NCBI RefSeq assembly: GCF_006440675.2
Contig: NZ_CP083951.1
Span: 4,063,501-4,127,500, forward strand
Direction: 5' to 3'
Length of the DNA stretch: 64,000 bases
From: Mesorhizobium sp. B2-8-5
GTDB lineage: Bacteria > Pseudomonadota > Alphaproteobacteria > Rhizobiales > Rhizobiaceae
Shown here: positions 1 to 9,537 of the stretch, piece by piece
How positions within the stretch are numbered: position 1 is the first letter of the stretch
How the letters are laid out: the number at the start of each line of letters is the position of its first letter
The notes under the pieces: model-generated
Told to the model about the DNA's origin: nothing
Databases searched by the model: none
Seen by the model: the letters and a program-made list of their open reading frames with translations, nothing else
Made by a program: the position numbers and the translations under genes

Positions 1-126
1 TCTGCCTTCGACGGAGCGGAAAAACTGCTTGTCCGGCTCTGCGCCAAAGGCCTTTTCCACGAGGCCGAGCGGCGCGGCAATCGCAATGGTGGCAGGCAGG
101 ACGCAGGACAGGATTACGCTTCTCAT
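1..126 (-). CDS. Secreted hypothetical protein, N-terminal fragment
   Basis: Only the first 42 codons lie in the window; the gene continues past position 1. The start is the ATG at 126-124. The translation opens with MRSVILSC, then a hydrophobic stretch rich in Ala, Ile and Leu ending near AFGA, which reads as a Sec signal peptide, followed by EPDKQFFRSVEG. The product is therefore probably exported. It lies on the same strand as the YcjF-like gene, 86 bases downstream of its stop codon. The family cannot be named from this fragment, and no strong ribosome binding site is seen. Confidence 0.6.
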   Translation of the reverse strand, partial: MRSVILSCVLPATIAIAAPLGLVEKAFGAEPDKQFFRSVEGR

Positions 127-212
127 CGACGACACCCGGCACGAAAGAGTCTATTCTTGGGACCGGATTGACCATGCAGAAGATTGGTTAATGCTTCGTC
201 ACCCGCAGCGGG

Positions 213-1307
213 TCACGCGTTTACCTTATCGGTCGTCTGGCTGTTCTTTCGCGCCGCGAACGAGGTCAGCGCCGAGAGGAAATCGCCGAGGCCGGGGCGC
301 TTGACGGCGATGAACGGCAAGGGGCGGGCGGTTTCCATCGCGGCGATGCCGATGCGCGCCGTCATCATGCCGTTGACCACGCCTTCGCCGAGCTTTGCCG
401 AGAGTTTTGCGGCCAGGCCATGGCCGACGATCTGCTGCACGAAACTGTCGCCCACCGCGATCGAGCCGGTCACCGCCAGATGCGCGAGCACGCCGCGCGC
501 CAGCCGGAAGAAGCCGAGCGTGCCTGGGCGGCCGCCGTAGAGTTCGGAGAGCCGCCGGATCAGGCGGCCGGCCTCGAACACGACATAGGCGATGTCGACC
601 AGAGCGCGCGGGCTGACGGCCGTGATCAGGGATACGCGCTTCGCGGCCTCGAGGATCATGATTTTCGCGCGGGCATCGAGAGGCGACAGGATCTCGGTCT
701 CGGCAAGCCGCACCAGATTGGCGCCGTCGATGATCTCGCCGCGCAATTCGGCGAGCGAGCGGCGCCCAGCGGCGGTCTCGGGCTTTGCCGCGACGAAGGC
801 CGAGAGTTCGTCGACCAAGGCACGCGCCGCCTTGGGATCGTCGCGCGCCACGGCATCCAGGGCCCGCTTCTGCATCTTTTCGACTTCGGCCAGGCGGGCG
901 ATGGCGAGGAATTCGCGGACCAGGATGACGAGCAGCGAGAGCAGCGCAATCGCCGCCATGCCGGCCGCCAGCCAGCCAAGCCATTGGGCGCGCGCGAACA
1001 GGTCGCGGATCAGCCGGTCGGCCCACAGGCCGACCGCCAGCGAGACGAGCACGCTCAGAGCACCGAGAAACAGCCGGGCAAGCAGCGAGCGCCTTCTCGG
1101 CGCCGTCGCCGGCGGCGGGACGGCAGCCTCGATGTCCGGCTCGTCGAAGACGTCGACCTCCGAGGGGATCACGACCGCCACATCAGCCCGCGCGGCACGT
1201 GATCTGCGCGCCGGCGGCTCCTCGGCGACGCGGTTTCGCTGTGGTTGCGGCGGCGCCTCGGTCTCAGGCGCGATGCGGAAGGCCGCCGGTTTGCGGGGCG
1301 CGGTCAT
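213..1307 (-). CDS. YcjF/TIGR01620-family (UPF0283) membrane protein
   Basis: A 364-residue inner-membrane protein. A proline- and arginine-rich cytoplasmic N-terminus (about residues 1-70) is followed by two transmembrane segments (about 73-95 and 108-130) and a long soluble C-terminal part with the DUF697-like character of the YcjF family. Its ATG overlaps the stop codon of the upstream YcjX gene by four bases (ATGA at 1307-1304), so the two are translationally coupled. In enterobacteria ycjX and ycjF belong together in the phage-shock regulon; the pair here suggests an envelope-stress or membrane-remodelling role, but the biochemical function is not established. The family assignment is from sequence character and context. 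Confidence 0.8.
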   Translation of the reverse strand: MTAPRKPAAFRIAPETEAPPQPQRNRVAEEPPARRSRAARADVAVVIPSEVDVFDEPDIEAAVPPPATAPRRRSLLARLFLGALSVLVSLAVGLWADRLIRDLFARAQWLGWLAAGMAAIALLSLLVILVREFLAIARLAEVEKMQKRALDAVARDDPKAARALVDELSAFVAAKPETAAGRRSLAELRGEIIDGANLVRLAETEILSPLDARAKIMILEAAKRVSLITAVSPRALVDIAYVVFEAGRLIRRLSELYGGRPGTLGFFRLARGVLAHLAVTGSIAVGDSFVQQIVGHGLAAKLSAKLGEGVVNGMMTARIGIAAMETARPLPFIAVKRPGLGDFLSALTSFAARKNSQTTDKVNA

Positions 1308-2776
1308 GCCAGATGGTCTCCGATCAGGAACTGCAGCGCGCGGTCGAGCCGGATATGCGGCAAGGACAGCGTGACGCCTTCGGCGGTGCGTTCGAGTTTC
1401 GGTGGGCGGAAACGCACAAAGCGGATCGCCGGTTCGGTGCTGTCGGGCGGCGATCTGGAATTGTCGAACACCGCATCGACCTTTTCCGGCAAATCGCCCG
1501 GGAATATGGCGGTTTCGGTCTTTCCATCGAATGTCTCGCCGTTGATCTTCTCGCCCTTCAGCGGGGCGCCGATGATGACGGGCAGCGTCTCGCGGCCCTG
1601 CTTCACCGTGCCTTCGCGGGTCGAGCGAACCGCGGCCATGGCGACGACGTCGACGGCGGCGCCGCTGAAATTCGCGCGCGCCACGGCGCGGTCGGTCAGC
1701 CGGCGCACGATCGCCTGCAGCCGGTCATGGCTTTCGTGGTGCAGATGGTCCGCCTTGGTCGCGGCGACCAGGATACGGTCGATACGGCGCGAGAAGAAGT
1801 CGGTGAGGAAATTACCCCGCCCGGGCCGGAAGCATGACAGGATCTCGGTGACGGCGCGCTCCAGATCGGCCATGGCGGCCGGCCCGGCATTCAGCGCCTG
1901 CATGGCGTCGATCAGCACGATCTGCCGGTCGAGGCGGGCGATGTGCTCGCGAAAGAACGGTTTGACGACATGCGTCTTATAGGCCTCGTAGCGGCGTTCC
2001 ATCATGGCCTGCAGCGATCCGGAGCGCGGCCGGCCTTGCGACAGCGTCATCAGCGGCGCGAAGGTCAGCGCCGGCGAGCCTTCGAGATCGCCCGGCATCA
2101 GGAAACGGCCGGGCGGCAGCGTCGACAGCGCGCGTTCGTCGAGCTTGCAGGCCTTGAGATAGGCGGCGAAGCTTTCGGCCAATCGCCGCGCTGCCATCTC
2201 GTCGGCGTCGGCATCGGGATCGATGGCGGAGGCCAGTTCGCGCCAGGCCTGCGACAGGTCCGAGCGGACGGGCAGGGCGGCCAGTTCGACCGCCTCGCGC
2301 GAAAAGTCGGCAAAGGATTTGCCAAGCAGCGGCAGGTCGAGCAGCCATTCGCCGGGATAGTCGACGATATCGATGGATAGTTTTCCGGCTGAAAACAACC
2401 GGTTCCAGCCCGAAGCCGACTCATATTCGATGGTGAGCCGCAGTTCCGAGATGGCGCGCGTGGAGTCCGGCCAGACGCGGTCGTTCACCAAAGCCGCGAC
2501 ATGATCCTCATACTGGAAGCGCGGAACGGCATCGTCCGGCTGCTCCTCGAGGAAGGCACGGGCGATGCGGCCGGATTTCTGCGCTTCGAAGAGCGGCAGG
2601 CGTCCGCCATGGATGAGATTGTGAACGAGGGCCGAAATGAACACCGTCTTGCCGGAGCGGGAAAGGCCGGTGACGCCAAGACGCAATGACGGAGAGAAGA
2701 GCCCGGCGGCGCGGCCCGACAACGTGTCGAGCGCAATCCTTGCCTCGTCGGTGAAATTGGTCAGCGATGATGCCAA
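1304..2776 (-). CDS. ycjX: YcjX-family P-loop (GTPase-like) protein
   Basis: A 490-residue cytoplasmic protein of the YcjX/DUF463 family of P-loop NTPases. The Walker A motif GLSRSGKT lies at about residues 37-44, followed by the family-typical continuation VFISALVHNLIHGG. The segment IDIVDYPGEWL, about residue 136 on, matches the Walker B/G3 region. The start is a TTG at 2776-2774, read as Met-Ala-Ser-Ser; GAGA lies a few bases upstream. Its stop overlaps the start of the YcjF-like gene, giving a two-gene unit. YcjX proteins are linked to the phage-shock response in enterobacteria; the role in rhizobia is not known. Family assignment is firm, function is not. Confidence 0.85.
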   Translation of the reverse strand: MASSLTNFTDEARIALDTLSGRAAGLFSPSLRLGVTGLSRSGKTVFISALVHNLIHGGRLPLFEAQKSGRIARAFLEEQPDDAVPRFQYEDHVAALVNDRVWPDSTRAISELRLTIEYESASGWNRLFSAGKLSIDIVDYPGEWLLDLPLLGKSFADFSREAVELAALPVRSDLSQAWRELASAIDPDADADEMAARRLAESFAAYLKACKLDERALSTLPPGRFLMPGDLEGSPALTFAPLMTLSQGRPRSGSLQAMMERRYEAYKTHVVKPFFREHIARLDRQIVLIDAMQALNAGPAAMADLERAVTEILSCFRPGRGNFLTDFFSRRIDRILVAATKADHLHHESHDRLQAIVRRLTDRAVARANFSGAAVDVVAMAAVRSTREGTVKQGRETLPVIIGAPLKGEKINGETFDGKTETAIFPGDLPEKVDAVFDNSRSPPDSTEPAIRFVRFRPPKLERTAEGVTLSLPHIRLDRALQFLIGDHLA

Positions 2777-2839
2777 ATCGGGTCTCTGGTTGCGCGTCAG
2801 CGCCCGATATAGGCCCTGGACCGCGCGTTTGAAATGGCC

Positions 2840-3343
2840 TCAGAGGTCGGCGGGCGTGAGAAAGGCTTCGAGATAGCCGTTGCCCTGCGCCGCTTCGGCA
2901 AGGTTGCCGGGAAAGCGCACCACGGCAAGGCCAGAGGTCGGAAAACCGTGATTCATCATGCCGCGCGCCGCCTGCTCGCCATCTCCGGACACCGCCATGG
3001 CCAGATCTTCGGTCATGGGGTTGTGGCCGATCACCAGCAGCGAGTTGGCGCCGCCATTCTTGCGGATGATGTCGAGGTAGCCGGCCGCATCCTCGCTGTA
3101 GAGCGTGTCGAAGAACAGGACCCGGCCGGTGTCGGTGCGCCCCGCCAGGCCTTCCAGTGTCTGCCTCGCCCGCTTGGCGTTGGAGCAAAGGGTGACGTCC
3201 GGCACGTAGGTGCGGGCCCGCATGGCCTCTCCGATCGCTTCGGCATCGGCGATGCCCGATTCGTCGAGCGGGCGGTCGAAATCGCGCACGCCGGGCAGCG
3301 CCCAGCCGGCTTTGGCATGCCGCAACAGATAAAGTCTGCTCAA
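2840..3343 (-). CDS. SixA-type histidine phosphatase
   Basis: A 167-residue member of the histidine phosphatase (phosphoglycerate mutase-like) superfamily. The N-terminal LLRHAKAGW carries the RH motif with the phosphorylated catalytic His, at residues 6-14. A second active-site His is in LLVIGHNPMTEDL. The compact size and the RHAK signature match SixA-like phosphohistidine phosphatases, which remove phosphate from phosphohistidine in phosphotransfer proteins; the substrate here is unknown. The start is TTG at 3343-3341 with GGGGG just upstream. It precedes ycjX on the same strand by 63 bases and may be co-transcribed with it. Confidence 0.8.
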   Translation of the reverse strand: MSRLYLLRHAKAGWALPGVRDFDRPLDESGIADAEAIGEAMRARTYVPDVTLCSNAKRARQTLEGLAGRTDTGRVLFFDTLYSEDAAGYLDIIRKNGGANSLLVIGHNPMTEDLAMAVSGDGEQAARGMMNHGFPTSGLAVVRFPGNLAEAAQGNGYLEAFLTPADL

Positions 3344-3530
3344 CCGGACCCCCGTGACGCCGCCTTCTTGGCAAAGCGCGATTAGTCACCAGAACCAAGT
3401 CATGCACAATGGCCGGCGCCAGCAACTGCAACGAATCATGTGCGAATTCGTTTTGTGCCGTTGAAACAAAGTCATCGCGCGGGCTGCCGATGCGTGACTA
3501 ACAATTGCGTGAAACTGTCGCCGATAGCGC

Positions 3531-3559
3531 TTGTGCAGGCTCTTGTCCCCGAATATATA
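3531..3559 (+). promoter_or_regulatory. Candidate sigma-70-type promoter of dksA
   Basis: TTGTGC at 3531-3536 is separated by 17 bases from TATATA at 3554-3559, which is good -35/-10 geometry. The expected start site is near 3566, leaving a short leader to the dksA ATG at 3592. Inferred from pattern only. Confidence 0.45.
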
Positions 3560-3591
3560 GGCGCCAAATTTGGGGTTGTTGGGTGAGTCGA

Positions 3592-4008
3592 ATGAACGAT
3601 ATCGTTACCGCCAATTACGTACCCTCCGAAGACGAGCCGTTCATGAACGAACGGCAAAAATCGTACTTCCGTCAAAAGCTTATCACCTGGAAGAACGACA
3701 TTCTCCGCGAAGCGCGCGAAACCCTCGAAATCCTGCAGCAGGAAAACGCCAACCACCCCGACCTAGCCGATCGCGCCTCCTCCGAAACCGACCGCGCCAT
3801 CGAATTGCGCGCCCGCGATCGCCAACGCAAGCTCATCTCGAAAATCGACTCCGCGCTCCAGCGCATCGACGAAGGCACCTACGGCTATTGCGAGGAGACC
3901 GGGGAGCCGATCGCGCTGAAGCGGCTCGACGCACGTCCGATCGCGACACTGTCGATCGAGGCGCAGGAGCGCCACGAGCGCCGCGAGAAGGTCTATCGCG
4001 ACGACTGA
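3592..4008 (+). CDS. dksA: DksA/TraR-family RNA polymerase-binding regulator
   Basis: A 138-residue DksA homologue that would bind the RNA polymerase secondary channel and, with ppGpp, adjust transcription of stable RNA and biosynthetic genes. The start MNDIVTANY at 3592 is chosen because the reading frame upstream of it is not DksA-like. The coiled coil spans about residues 20-95, and the C-terminal zinc-finger fold follows at YGYCEETGEPIALKRL. Only one of the four zinc-finger cysteines of E. coli DksA remains; the others are Thr, Ser and Ala (CEET and LSIEAQ), a zinc-independent pattern known from other alphaproteobacterial DksA proteins. It is followed by a clear intrinsic terminator, so it is probably monocistronic. 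Confidence 0.92.
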   Translation: MNDIVTANYVPSEDEPFMNERQKSYFRQKLITWKNDILREARETLEILQQENANHPDLADRASSETDRAIELRARDRQRKLISKIDSALQRIDEGTYGYCEETGEPIALKRLDARPIATLSIEAQERHERREKVYRDD

Positions 4009-4034
4009 CGCGATCTAGCTGGGCAAGAACATCG

Positions 4035-4067
4035 AAAATGGCCGGGATTTCCGGCCATTTTGTTTTT
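4035..4067 (+). terminator. Rho-independent terminator of dksA
   Basis: An 11-bp perfect stem (AAAATGGCCGG at 4035-4045, CCGGCCATTTT at 4051-4061) with the loop GATTT, followed by TGTTTTT. It lies 27 bases after the dksA stop. Confidence 0.9.
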
Positions 4068-4128
4068 CAGCGCCCCATTTGTCTTTGCCGACAGGGGCGT
4101 GAAGAGGCTCGCTTGCGCCGGTGGCCGG

Positions 4129-4839
4129 TCAGCGCTTGTGGCTGCCCAACTCGCCAAGCAGCTTGGTCATCTCGTCATCGAGCGAAGGCTTGGCTGCGGG
4201 CTTGGCGATTGCCGGCTGGGAATGCTGGTCGTCGAGAGAGGTTTCGAGTTCGTGCATCAGCGTGTCGTCGATGGAGTCGTTTGAGGGCGGTGGCGCATAT
4301 CTGGTGCTGCCGTTCGTCGTCCCGTAGCCCGGCAGCGGCATGACCTTGGCCGTCGGCTGGCTCGGCGCCGCCGGCTTGATGGGCGCGGGCGCCGGCGCGC
4401 GCGGATGTGTGGCGGCAGCTGGCTGGGCGGCAGGCGGCGCCGGCGGCCTGGCGGGGGCGGGCGCCGGTTGCGGCGCGCGCGGGCGTTGCGCAGCTCCTGT
4501 CTGCTGCTGACCGCCGTCGCCCGTCAATGCCGGGCGGCGCGGCGCCGCCAGCCTGATGTCGCGCTCGACCACGACATCGGTCGGCCCACCGATCAGGATC
4601 AGGTGCTCGATGTCGTCGCGGCGCACCAGGACAAGCCGGCGATGGCTGTCGACAGCGGTGGCATCCATCACGGCAAGCCGCGTCTTGCGGTTCCTGCCGC
4701 CGGCGACGAAGGTGCCGAAGGTCAGGTTGCGGACCACCTTGATGGCGAGCAGGACGACAACCAGCAGGATGAGGGCCGCTACCGTCCACAGGATTGCAGC
4801 GACGTAACCCGGGCCCGCTACATTATCCAGCCACTGCAT
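4129..4839 (-). CDS. FliO-like membrane protein
   Basis: A membrane-anchored protein of about 236 residues. One transmembrane helix near the N-terminus (AAILWTVAALILLVVVLLA) is followed by a small beta-rich domain with RLAVMDATAVDSHRRLVLVR and HLILIGGPTDVVVE, which resembles the FliO/MopB domain of flagellar export. A long proline/alanine-rich linker (about residues 110-180) and an acidic-basic C-terminus follow. No flagellar genes are nearby; such stand-alone FliO-like proteins are common in rhizobia and their role is unclear. I chose the ATG at 4839, preceded by GGGGTG; a GTG at 4878 would add 13 residues and has no visible ribosome binding site. Confidence 0.65.
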   Translation of the reverse strand: MQWLDNVAGPGYVAAILWTVAALILLVVVLLAIKVVRNLTFGTFVAGGRNRKTRLAVMDATAVDSHRRLVLVRRDDIEHLILIGGPTDVVVERDIRLAAPRRPALTGDGGQQQTGAAQRPRAPQPAPAPARPPAPPAAQPAAATHPRAPAPAPIKPAAPSQPTAKVMPLPGYGTTNGSTRYAPPPSNDSIDDTLMHELETSLDDQHSQPAIAKPAAKPSLDDEMTKLLGELGSHKR

Positions 4840-5050
4840 CAGTGCACCCCAATCGCCATCTTTGAAGTGAGGGGACACTAGACCGTTGGGACCAGCGACC
4901 GCAAGTTCACATCACCTATCGTGAACAGTTTGAAACATGAATCGTTGATTTTATCGGACATTTGCCGCCGGGGCCTTTTCCGTTACAGGAGAATGTGATT
5001 CAACCGGCCGTCCGCGCCCGTCGGACACCGGAATCACGAGCAGGGGGAAC

Positions 5051-7633
5051 ATGGCCAAGGAAGCGCGCGGCGATTTCTATCCGGTACCGATCGTCGACCA
5101 GAACACGCGTCCGGGCGCCGTCACCAGGCTCATCGTCTTCATCGTCGTCTTGACCGGCGCCGCGATCGTCTTCGGACTGTTCCGCGAGCGTCTCGGCGAT
5201 CCTTTCCTGCTCGGCATGCTCGGCGTGCTCGCCATGATCGGCGTCGGCTTCCTGTTCGCGACCGCGATCGGCTTCGTGCAGATCGCGCCGCGCTCGACCG
5301 GCGACGAATTGTCGAAAGCCTTCGTCGACTCGATGTCGCAGGGCCTTGTGGTCACCGACACCAAGGGCCGCGTCGTCTACGCCAACCGCGCCTATGCCGA
5401 TATGACGGGTGCCGCCTCGGCCGCCGATCTCAAGACCGTCGAAGGGCTGCTTTCGGATGTTCCCGAGGCCTCGATGACGATCTACCGGCTGGCGTCGGGC
5501 CTGCGCGACGGCCAGGCCGGCGACGGCGAGTTCCGGCTGGCGCAGTCGATCAAGCCGGGTGCCGAGCCCGGCGCGCGCTGGTACCGCGCCCGCGCCCGCG
5601 CCTTCAGCATGCCCGGGCAAAGGCTGCCGATGCTGGCCTGGCAGCTCGCCGACATCTCGCAGGAACGGGCGGAGCAGGAGCGTTTCTTCCTCGACCTGCA
5701 GAAAGCCATCGACCATCTCGACCATGCGCCGGCCGGGTTCTTCTCGGCCGACCAGGAGGGCCGCGTCACCTATATCAACGCCACGCTCGCCGAGTGGCTG
5801 GGCATCGACCTTGCCTCCTTCACGCCGGGCGCCATCACGCTGCCGGAAATCATCGCCGGCGACGGCATGGCGCTGGTCCGCTCGGTCAAAGCCGACCCCG
5901 GTACCACCCGCAACGCCGTCATCGACCTCGACCTCACCACCATGAGCGGCCAGGCGCTGCCGGTACGCTTCATGCACCGCGTTTCCGCGAGCCGCGAAGG
6001 CGTGAACGGCCCGACCCGCACGATCGTGCTCAACCGCACCCAGGGTGAGGACGCTTCCGCGGAACTCAGAGCCTCCGAGGTTCGCTTCACCCGTTTCTTC
6101 AACTCGACGCCGATGGCCATTGCCGGTGTCGATGCGAACGGACGCATCCTGCGCACCAACGCGCCCTTCCTGCAGCTGTTTTCGTCCGTGGTCGACCGCG
6201 ACGCGGTCGACCGGCGGGTGCGGTTCGAGACCATCGTTCACGAGCGCGACCGGCCGGCTTTCGCCACAGCCTTCGAGAAGGCCCGGCAGCGGCAGGCCAA
6301 TATCGAGCCGATCGACTCCGTGTTGCCCGGCAACGAGGAGCGCCACATCCGCTTCTACGTCAACGCCGTCGCCGACAGCGCGGGCAGCGAAGGCGCCGAG
6401 GAATCGGCGATCGTCTACGCGGTCGAGACCACCGAGCAGAAGGCGCTCGAGGGGCAGATGGCGCAGAGCCAGAAGATGCAGGCGGTCGGTCAGCTTGCCG
6501 GCGGCATCGCGCACGACTTCAACAACGTGCTGACCGCCATCATCATGGCGTCCGATCTTCTCTTGACCAACCACCGGCCGTCGGACCCGTCGTTCCCCGA
6601 CATCATGAACATCAAGCAGAACGCCAACCGGGCGGCCTCGCTCGTGCGGCAATTGCTGGCCTTCTCGCGCAAGCAGACGCTGCGGCCGGAAGTGCTCAAC
6701 CTGACCGATGTTCTGGCCGATCTCAGGATGCTGCTCGCCCGGCTGGTCGGCAACGACATCAAGCTGAAGATCGACCACGGCCGCGACCTGTGGCCGGTCA
6801 AGGTCGATATCGGCCAGTTCGAGCAGGTGGTGGTCAATCTCGCCGTCAACGCGCGCGACGCCATGCCGAGCGGCGGCGATCTCACCGTGCGCACCCGCAA
6901 CGTCACCGCCGACGAGTGCAAATCCTTCGCTTATCGCGAACTGACGCCGGCCGACTATGTGCTCGTCGACGTCGAGGACACCGGCAGCGGCATCGCGCCC
7001 GACGTGCTGAAGAAGATCTTCGAGCCGTTCTTCACGACCAAGGAAGTGGGCAAGGGCACCGGCCTCGGCCTGTCGATGGTCTACGGCATCATCAAGCAGA
7101 CCGGCGGCTTCATCTTCTGCGATTCCGAGGTCGGCAAGGGCACGGTGTTCCGTATCTTCCTGCCGCGGCACATCGCCGAGGTGAAGAAGCAGGCAGAGCC
7201 CGGCGAGGCGCCGGCGGCGGCAGCGGCCCCGACCAAGCCGGCCGATACGGCCAAGGATCTTTCCGGCTCGGCCACCGTGCTTCTGGTCGAGGACGAGGAC
7301 GCCGTGCGCATGGGCGGCGTCAGGGCGCTGATCTCGCGCGGCTACACCGTGCATGAGGCGTCTTCCGGTGTCGAGGCGCTGGAAGTGTTCGAGGCGCTCG
7401 GCGGCAAGGTCGACATCGTCGTCTCCGACGTGGTGATGCCGGAGATGGACGGGCCGACATTGCTCGGCGAACTGCGCAAACGCCAACCGGACATCAAGTT
7501 CGTGTTCGTTTCGGGCTATGCCGAGGACGCGTTTGCGAAGAACCTGCCGGCCGACGCGCATTTCGGCTTCCTGCCGAAACCGTTCTCGCTCAAGCAACTG
7601 GCGACGATCGTCAAGGACGTGCTGGAGTCCTAA
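5051..7633 (+). CDS. cckA: Cell-cycle hybrid histidine kinase CckA
   Basis: An 860-residue hybrid kinase with the order: two transmembrane helices (about residues 26-45 and 54-73), PAS domains (about 85-430), HisKA with GGIAHDFNN (phosphorylated His488), an HATPase domain with the N-box [11 protein letters not shown] and G-box DTGSGI / [10 protein letters not shown], and a C-terminal receiver domain (about 740-860) with phospho-acceptor Asp793 in VSDVVMP and a conserved Lys in LPKPFS. This architecture is that of CckA, which through ChpT controls phosphorylation of CtrA and CpdR in alphaproteobacteria, where it is usually essential. It stands alone on its strand between a FliO-like gene and deoD. 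Confidence 0.93.
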   Translation: MAKEARGDFYPVPIVDQNTRPGAVTRLIVFIVVLTGAAIVFGLFRERLGDPFLLGMLGVLAMIGVGFLFATAIGFVQIAPRSTGDELSKAFVDSMSQGLVVTDTKGRVVYANRAYADMTGAASAADLKTVEGLLSDVPEASMTIYRLASGLRDGQAGDGEFRLAQSIKPGAEPGARWYRARARAFSMPGQRLPMLAWQLADISQERAEQERFFLDLQKAIDHLDHAPAGFFSADQEGRVTYINATLAEWLGIDLASFTPGAITLPEIIAGDGMALVRSVKADPGTTRNAVIDLDLTTMSGQALPVRFMHRVSASREGVNGPTRTIVLNRTQGEDASAELRASEVRFTRFFNSTPMAIAGVDANGRILRTNAPFLQLFSSVVDRDAVDRRVRFETIVHERDRPAFATAFEKARQRQANIEPIDSVLPGNEERHIRFYVNAVADSAGSEGAEESAIVYAVETTEQKALEGQMAQSQKMQAVGQLAGGIAHDFNNVLTAIIMASDLLLTNHRPSDPSFPDIMNIKQNANRAASLVRQLLAFSRKQTLRPEVLNLTDVLADLRMLLARLVGNDIKLKIDHGRDLWPVKVDIGQFEQVVVNLAVNARDAMPSGGDLTVRTRNVTADECKSFAYRELTPADYVLVDVEDTGSGIAPDVLKKIFEPFFTTKEVGKGTGLGLSMVYGIIKQTGGFIFCDSEVGKGTVFRIFLPRHIAEVKKQAEPGEAPAAAAAPTKPADTAKDLSGSATVLLVEDEDAVRMGGVRALISRGYTVHEASSGVEALEVFEALGGKVDIVVSDVVMPEMDGPTLLGELRKRQPDIKFVFVSGYAEDAFAKNLPADAHFGFLPKPFSLKQLATIVKDVLES

Positions 7634-7710
7634 AGAAGCTAGCGCTTGCACATTGCGGCAGCCCTGCCCATGATGGTCGTCGGATGGGTCTATCATGGGG
7701 ATGGTAGCGC

Positions 7711-8418
7711 GTGACGCCGCATATCGAGGCGGGCCGGGGGGACTATGCCGAAACGGTGCTGTTGCCGGGCGATCCCGAGCGCGCCCAATGGATGGCGGAA
7801 ACTTTTCTGGAGGCGCCGCGCTGCGTGAACCGTCGAAGAGGCGCGCTAGGCTTCACCGGCCGGTTCCGCGGCAAGCCGGTGAGCATCCAGGCAACCGGCA
7901 TCGGGGTGTCGTCTTTCCTGATCTATGCCTTCGAACTGCTGGATTGTTACGGCGCCAAGACACTGATACGCACCGGCACCTGCGGCGGTTTGTCGGAAGA
8001 TGTGCCCCTGCGCGGCGTCGTCATCTCCAGCCAGGTGCGGGCCGAGGGAGCAATCAGTGGACAAGTCTTCGGGCTTTATCAGCCGGCCGGGCCGGATCCG
8101 GCGCTGCATGCGCTGGCGCTTCGACGCGCGGCCGATCTCGGCATCGCCTGCAGCTCGGGACTGACCGTTTGCAGCGACGTGTTCCACCATCCCGATGGGC
8201 GCGCCCGGTTCGACGAGCCGATCGCGCTGGGGGCGTTGGCCGTCGATATGGAAACCAGTGCGCTCTATCGGATTGCGGCGCAGTTCGGCGCGCGAGCGCT
8301 GTCACTACTCACCGTTGTCGATCATATCGCCACCGGCGAGCTGACCGATTATTCGGAGCGCCAGGCTCTCTTCACCGACATGACCCGGCTGGCGCTCGAA
8401 GTCGCGGCCGAAAGCTAG
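7711..8418 (+). CDS. deoD: Purine-nucleoside phosphorylase, DeoD type
   Basis: A 235-residue hexameric-type purine nucleoside phosphorylase, which cleaves purine (deoxy)ribonucleosides with phosphate to free base and (deoxy)ribose 1-phosphate. Visible family features are the start TPHIEA, the phosphate-binding GDPERA, RTGTCGGL, the ribose-binding MET in VDMETSALY, and VVDHIATGE, which carries the catalytic Asp equivalent to Asp204 of E. coli DeoD. Length is normal for the family. The start is GTG at 7711. The 3' end overlaps the convergent ribbon-helix-helix gene by four bases (CTAG shared). It may be read through from cckA, 77 bases upstream. Confidence 0.88.
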   Translation: MTPHIEAGRGDYAETVLLPGDPERAQWMAETFLEAPRCVNRRRGALGFTGRFRGKPVSIQATGIGVSSFLIYAFELLDCYGAKTLIRTGTCGGLSEDVPLRGVVISSQVRAEGAISGQVFGLYQPAGPDPALHALALRRAADLGIACSSGLTVCSDVFHHPDGRARFDEPIALGALAVDMETSALYRIAAQFGARALSLLTVVDHIATGELTDYSERQALFTDMTRLALEVAAES

Positions 8419-8720
8419 GCGGCTTCCTGCTTCAACGCAGCCTGCTCCTCGGCGTTGGGGCGATGGCCCCGCAGATAGAGCGCGCAGGTGGTGCGCAGCA
8501 TGGAAGCGAAGTTCGGAATCTGGCCGTTGATCTCGATCGCCTCGTCATAGAGCTTCGAGATGAATTTCGGCGTCGTCAGTCCCTGGCTGTCGGCGATCTC
8601 GTCAAGAAGACCCCAGAATGTCGCCTCGAGCTGGATGCTGGTCGAATGGCCGTCGATGCGGATCGACCTGTTGATCTGCCGGTAGCCTTCCGGATCCTGT
8701 CCGGCAAAGACTCTGCACAT
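8415..8720 (-). CDS. Ribbon-helix-helix domain protein
   Basis: A 101-residue protein whose centre, RSIRIDGHSTSIQLEATFW followed by a helical stretch, fits the ribbon-helix-helix fold of small rhizobial proteins annotated RHH_4. A DNA-binding regulator is likely but the target is unknown. The start is the ATG at 8720-8718, directly behind a GGGAGG ribosome binding site (revealed on the minus strand as CGGGAGGTACCG); a longer frame reaching 8825 lacks this. It converges with deoD and overlaps its stop by four bases. Confidence 0.72.
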   Translation of the reverse strand: MCRVFAGQDPEGYRQINRSIRIDGHSTSIQLEATFWGLLDEIADSQGLTTPKFISKLYDEAIEINGQIPNFASMLRTTCALYLRGHRPNAEEQAALKQEAA

Positions 8721-9061
8721 CGGTACCTCCCGTTCTTGTTTGTCTTGGGCGCCGATTGAGTTGCTGGCGCCTTTTTGAACACTGCCTGCGTTTGTCATTT
8801 TCGATCCGATGGCCGGCAACGGCAATCGGACTTTCGTCCTTGAAGCGCGCCGCTTGAAACCGTTTCGGCGCGCCCCGCTTCAAGCCTTTGTTTGCTGCAT
8901 GCCGGTCCCCAAAACCGCGGCAGGCTTTTGGGCAGCATGCAGCTAAAACTGGAGCGACACTAGCCGTTTTCCAGTTCCGTGCGTGGTAATCGGCTGCCAC
9001 CACCTTTTTTCGCCGGCGCGCATAATCGTTTGCGTAAGCACCAGAAGCTGCGGAGACCGAT
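8721..9061. other. Intergenic region without a gene
   Basis: A 341-base gap between divergent small genes. It holds a palindromic repeat at 8894-8943 (listed separately) and presumably the promoters of both neighbours. I see no convincing coding frame or RNA gene in it. Confidence 0.6.
8894..8943. repeat. Rhizobial-type intergenic palindromic repeat
   Basis: Perfect outer arms GCTGCATGC (8894-8902) and GCATGCAGC (8935-8943) enclose an inner pair, CCCAAAA and TTTTGGG. The pattern (CCAAAACCG ... CTTTTGGGC ... CATGC) resembles a dispersed palindrome I know from Mesorhizobium, Rhizobium and Brucella intergenic regions. Copy number cannot be judged from one window. Confidence 0.6.
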
Positions 9062-9457
9062 TTGGCGAAGGCGATCCATTCCATGATCCGGGTTCTCGAC
9101 GAGGCGCGGTCCGTCGATTTCTACAACAAGGCCTTTGGCCTCGAGATCGCGCAGCGGCTCGATTTCGAGACCTTCACGCTCATCTATCTCAGCAATGGCA
9201 GTTCGCTGTTCGAGGTGGAGCTGACCGTGAACAAGGGGCGCACCGAACCCTATGCGCTCGGCGACGGCTACGGCCATCTCGCCGTCTCGGTCGCCGATCT
9301 CGACAGCGAGCACGACCGGATCGGCGCGCTCGGTCTCAATCCGAAGAAGATCGTCGAGTTCAACCGCGACGGAGCGCTGATCGCCCGCTTCTTCTTCATC
9401 GAGGATCCCGACGGTTACAAGATCGAGGTCCTGCAGCGGGGAGGACGCTTCCAATAG
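9062..9457 (+). CDS. Glyoxalase I-like VOC family protein
   Basis: A 131-residue VOC-fold protein close to bacterial lactoylglutathione lyase. The four metal ligands of E. coli glyoxalase I (His5, Glu56, His74, Glu122) have good counterparts: His6, Glu53 in VELT, His72 in GYGHLAVSV and Glu122 in YKIEVLQ. It could convert the methylglyoxal-glutathione hemithioacetal to S-lactoylglutathione, although the substrate is not proven. The start is TTG at 9062, giving LAKAIHSMIRV, the family's usual N-terminus; an upstream GGAGA fits as a binding site. It lies 80 bases before the dehydrogenase pair on the same strand. Confidence 0.8.
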   Translation: MAKAIHSMIRVLDEARSVDFYNKAFGLEIAQRLDFETFTLIYLSNGSSLFEVELTVNKGRTEPYALGDGYGHLAVSVADLDSEHDRIGALGLNPKKIVEFNRDGALIARFFFIEDPDGYKIEVLQRGGRFQ

Positions 9458-9537
9458 GGGATATTCGCCGCGGAGGGGCGCGGCGCCAGCAACAGCACTC
9501 CCTCAGGGGGGTGCGAACAGCAAGCAGGGAGGAAATC

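Noticed and set aside
5000..7696. An 898-codon open frame antisense to cckA
   Set aside because: It mirrors the cckA codons on the opposite strand; its product is a low-complexity Arg/His/Gly/Asp-rich sequence with no domain, typical of high-GC shadow frames.
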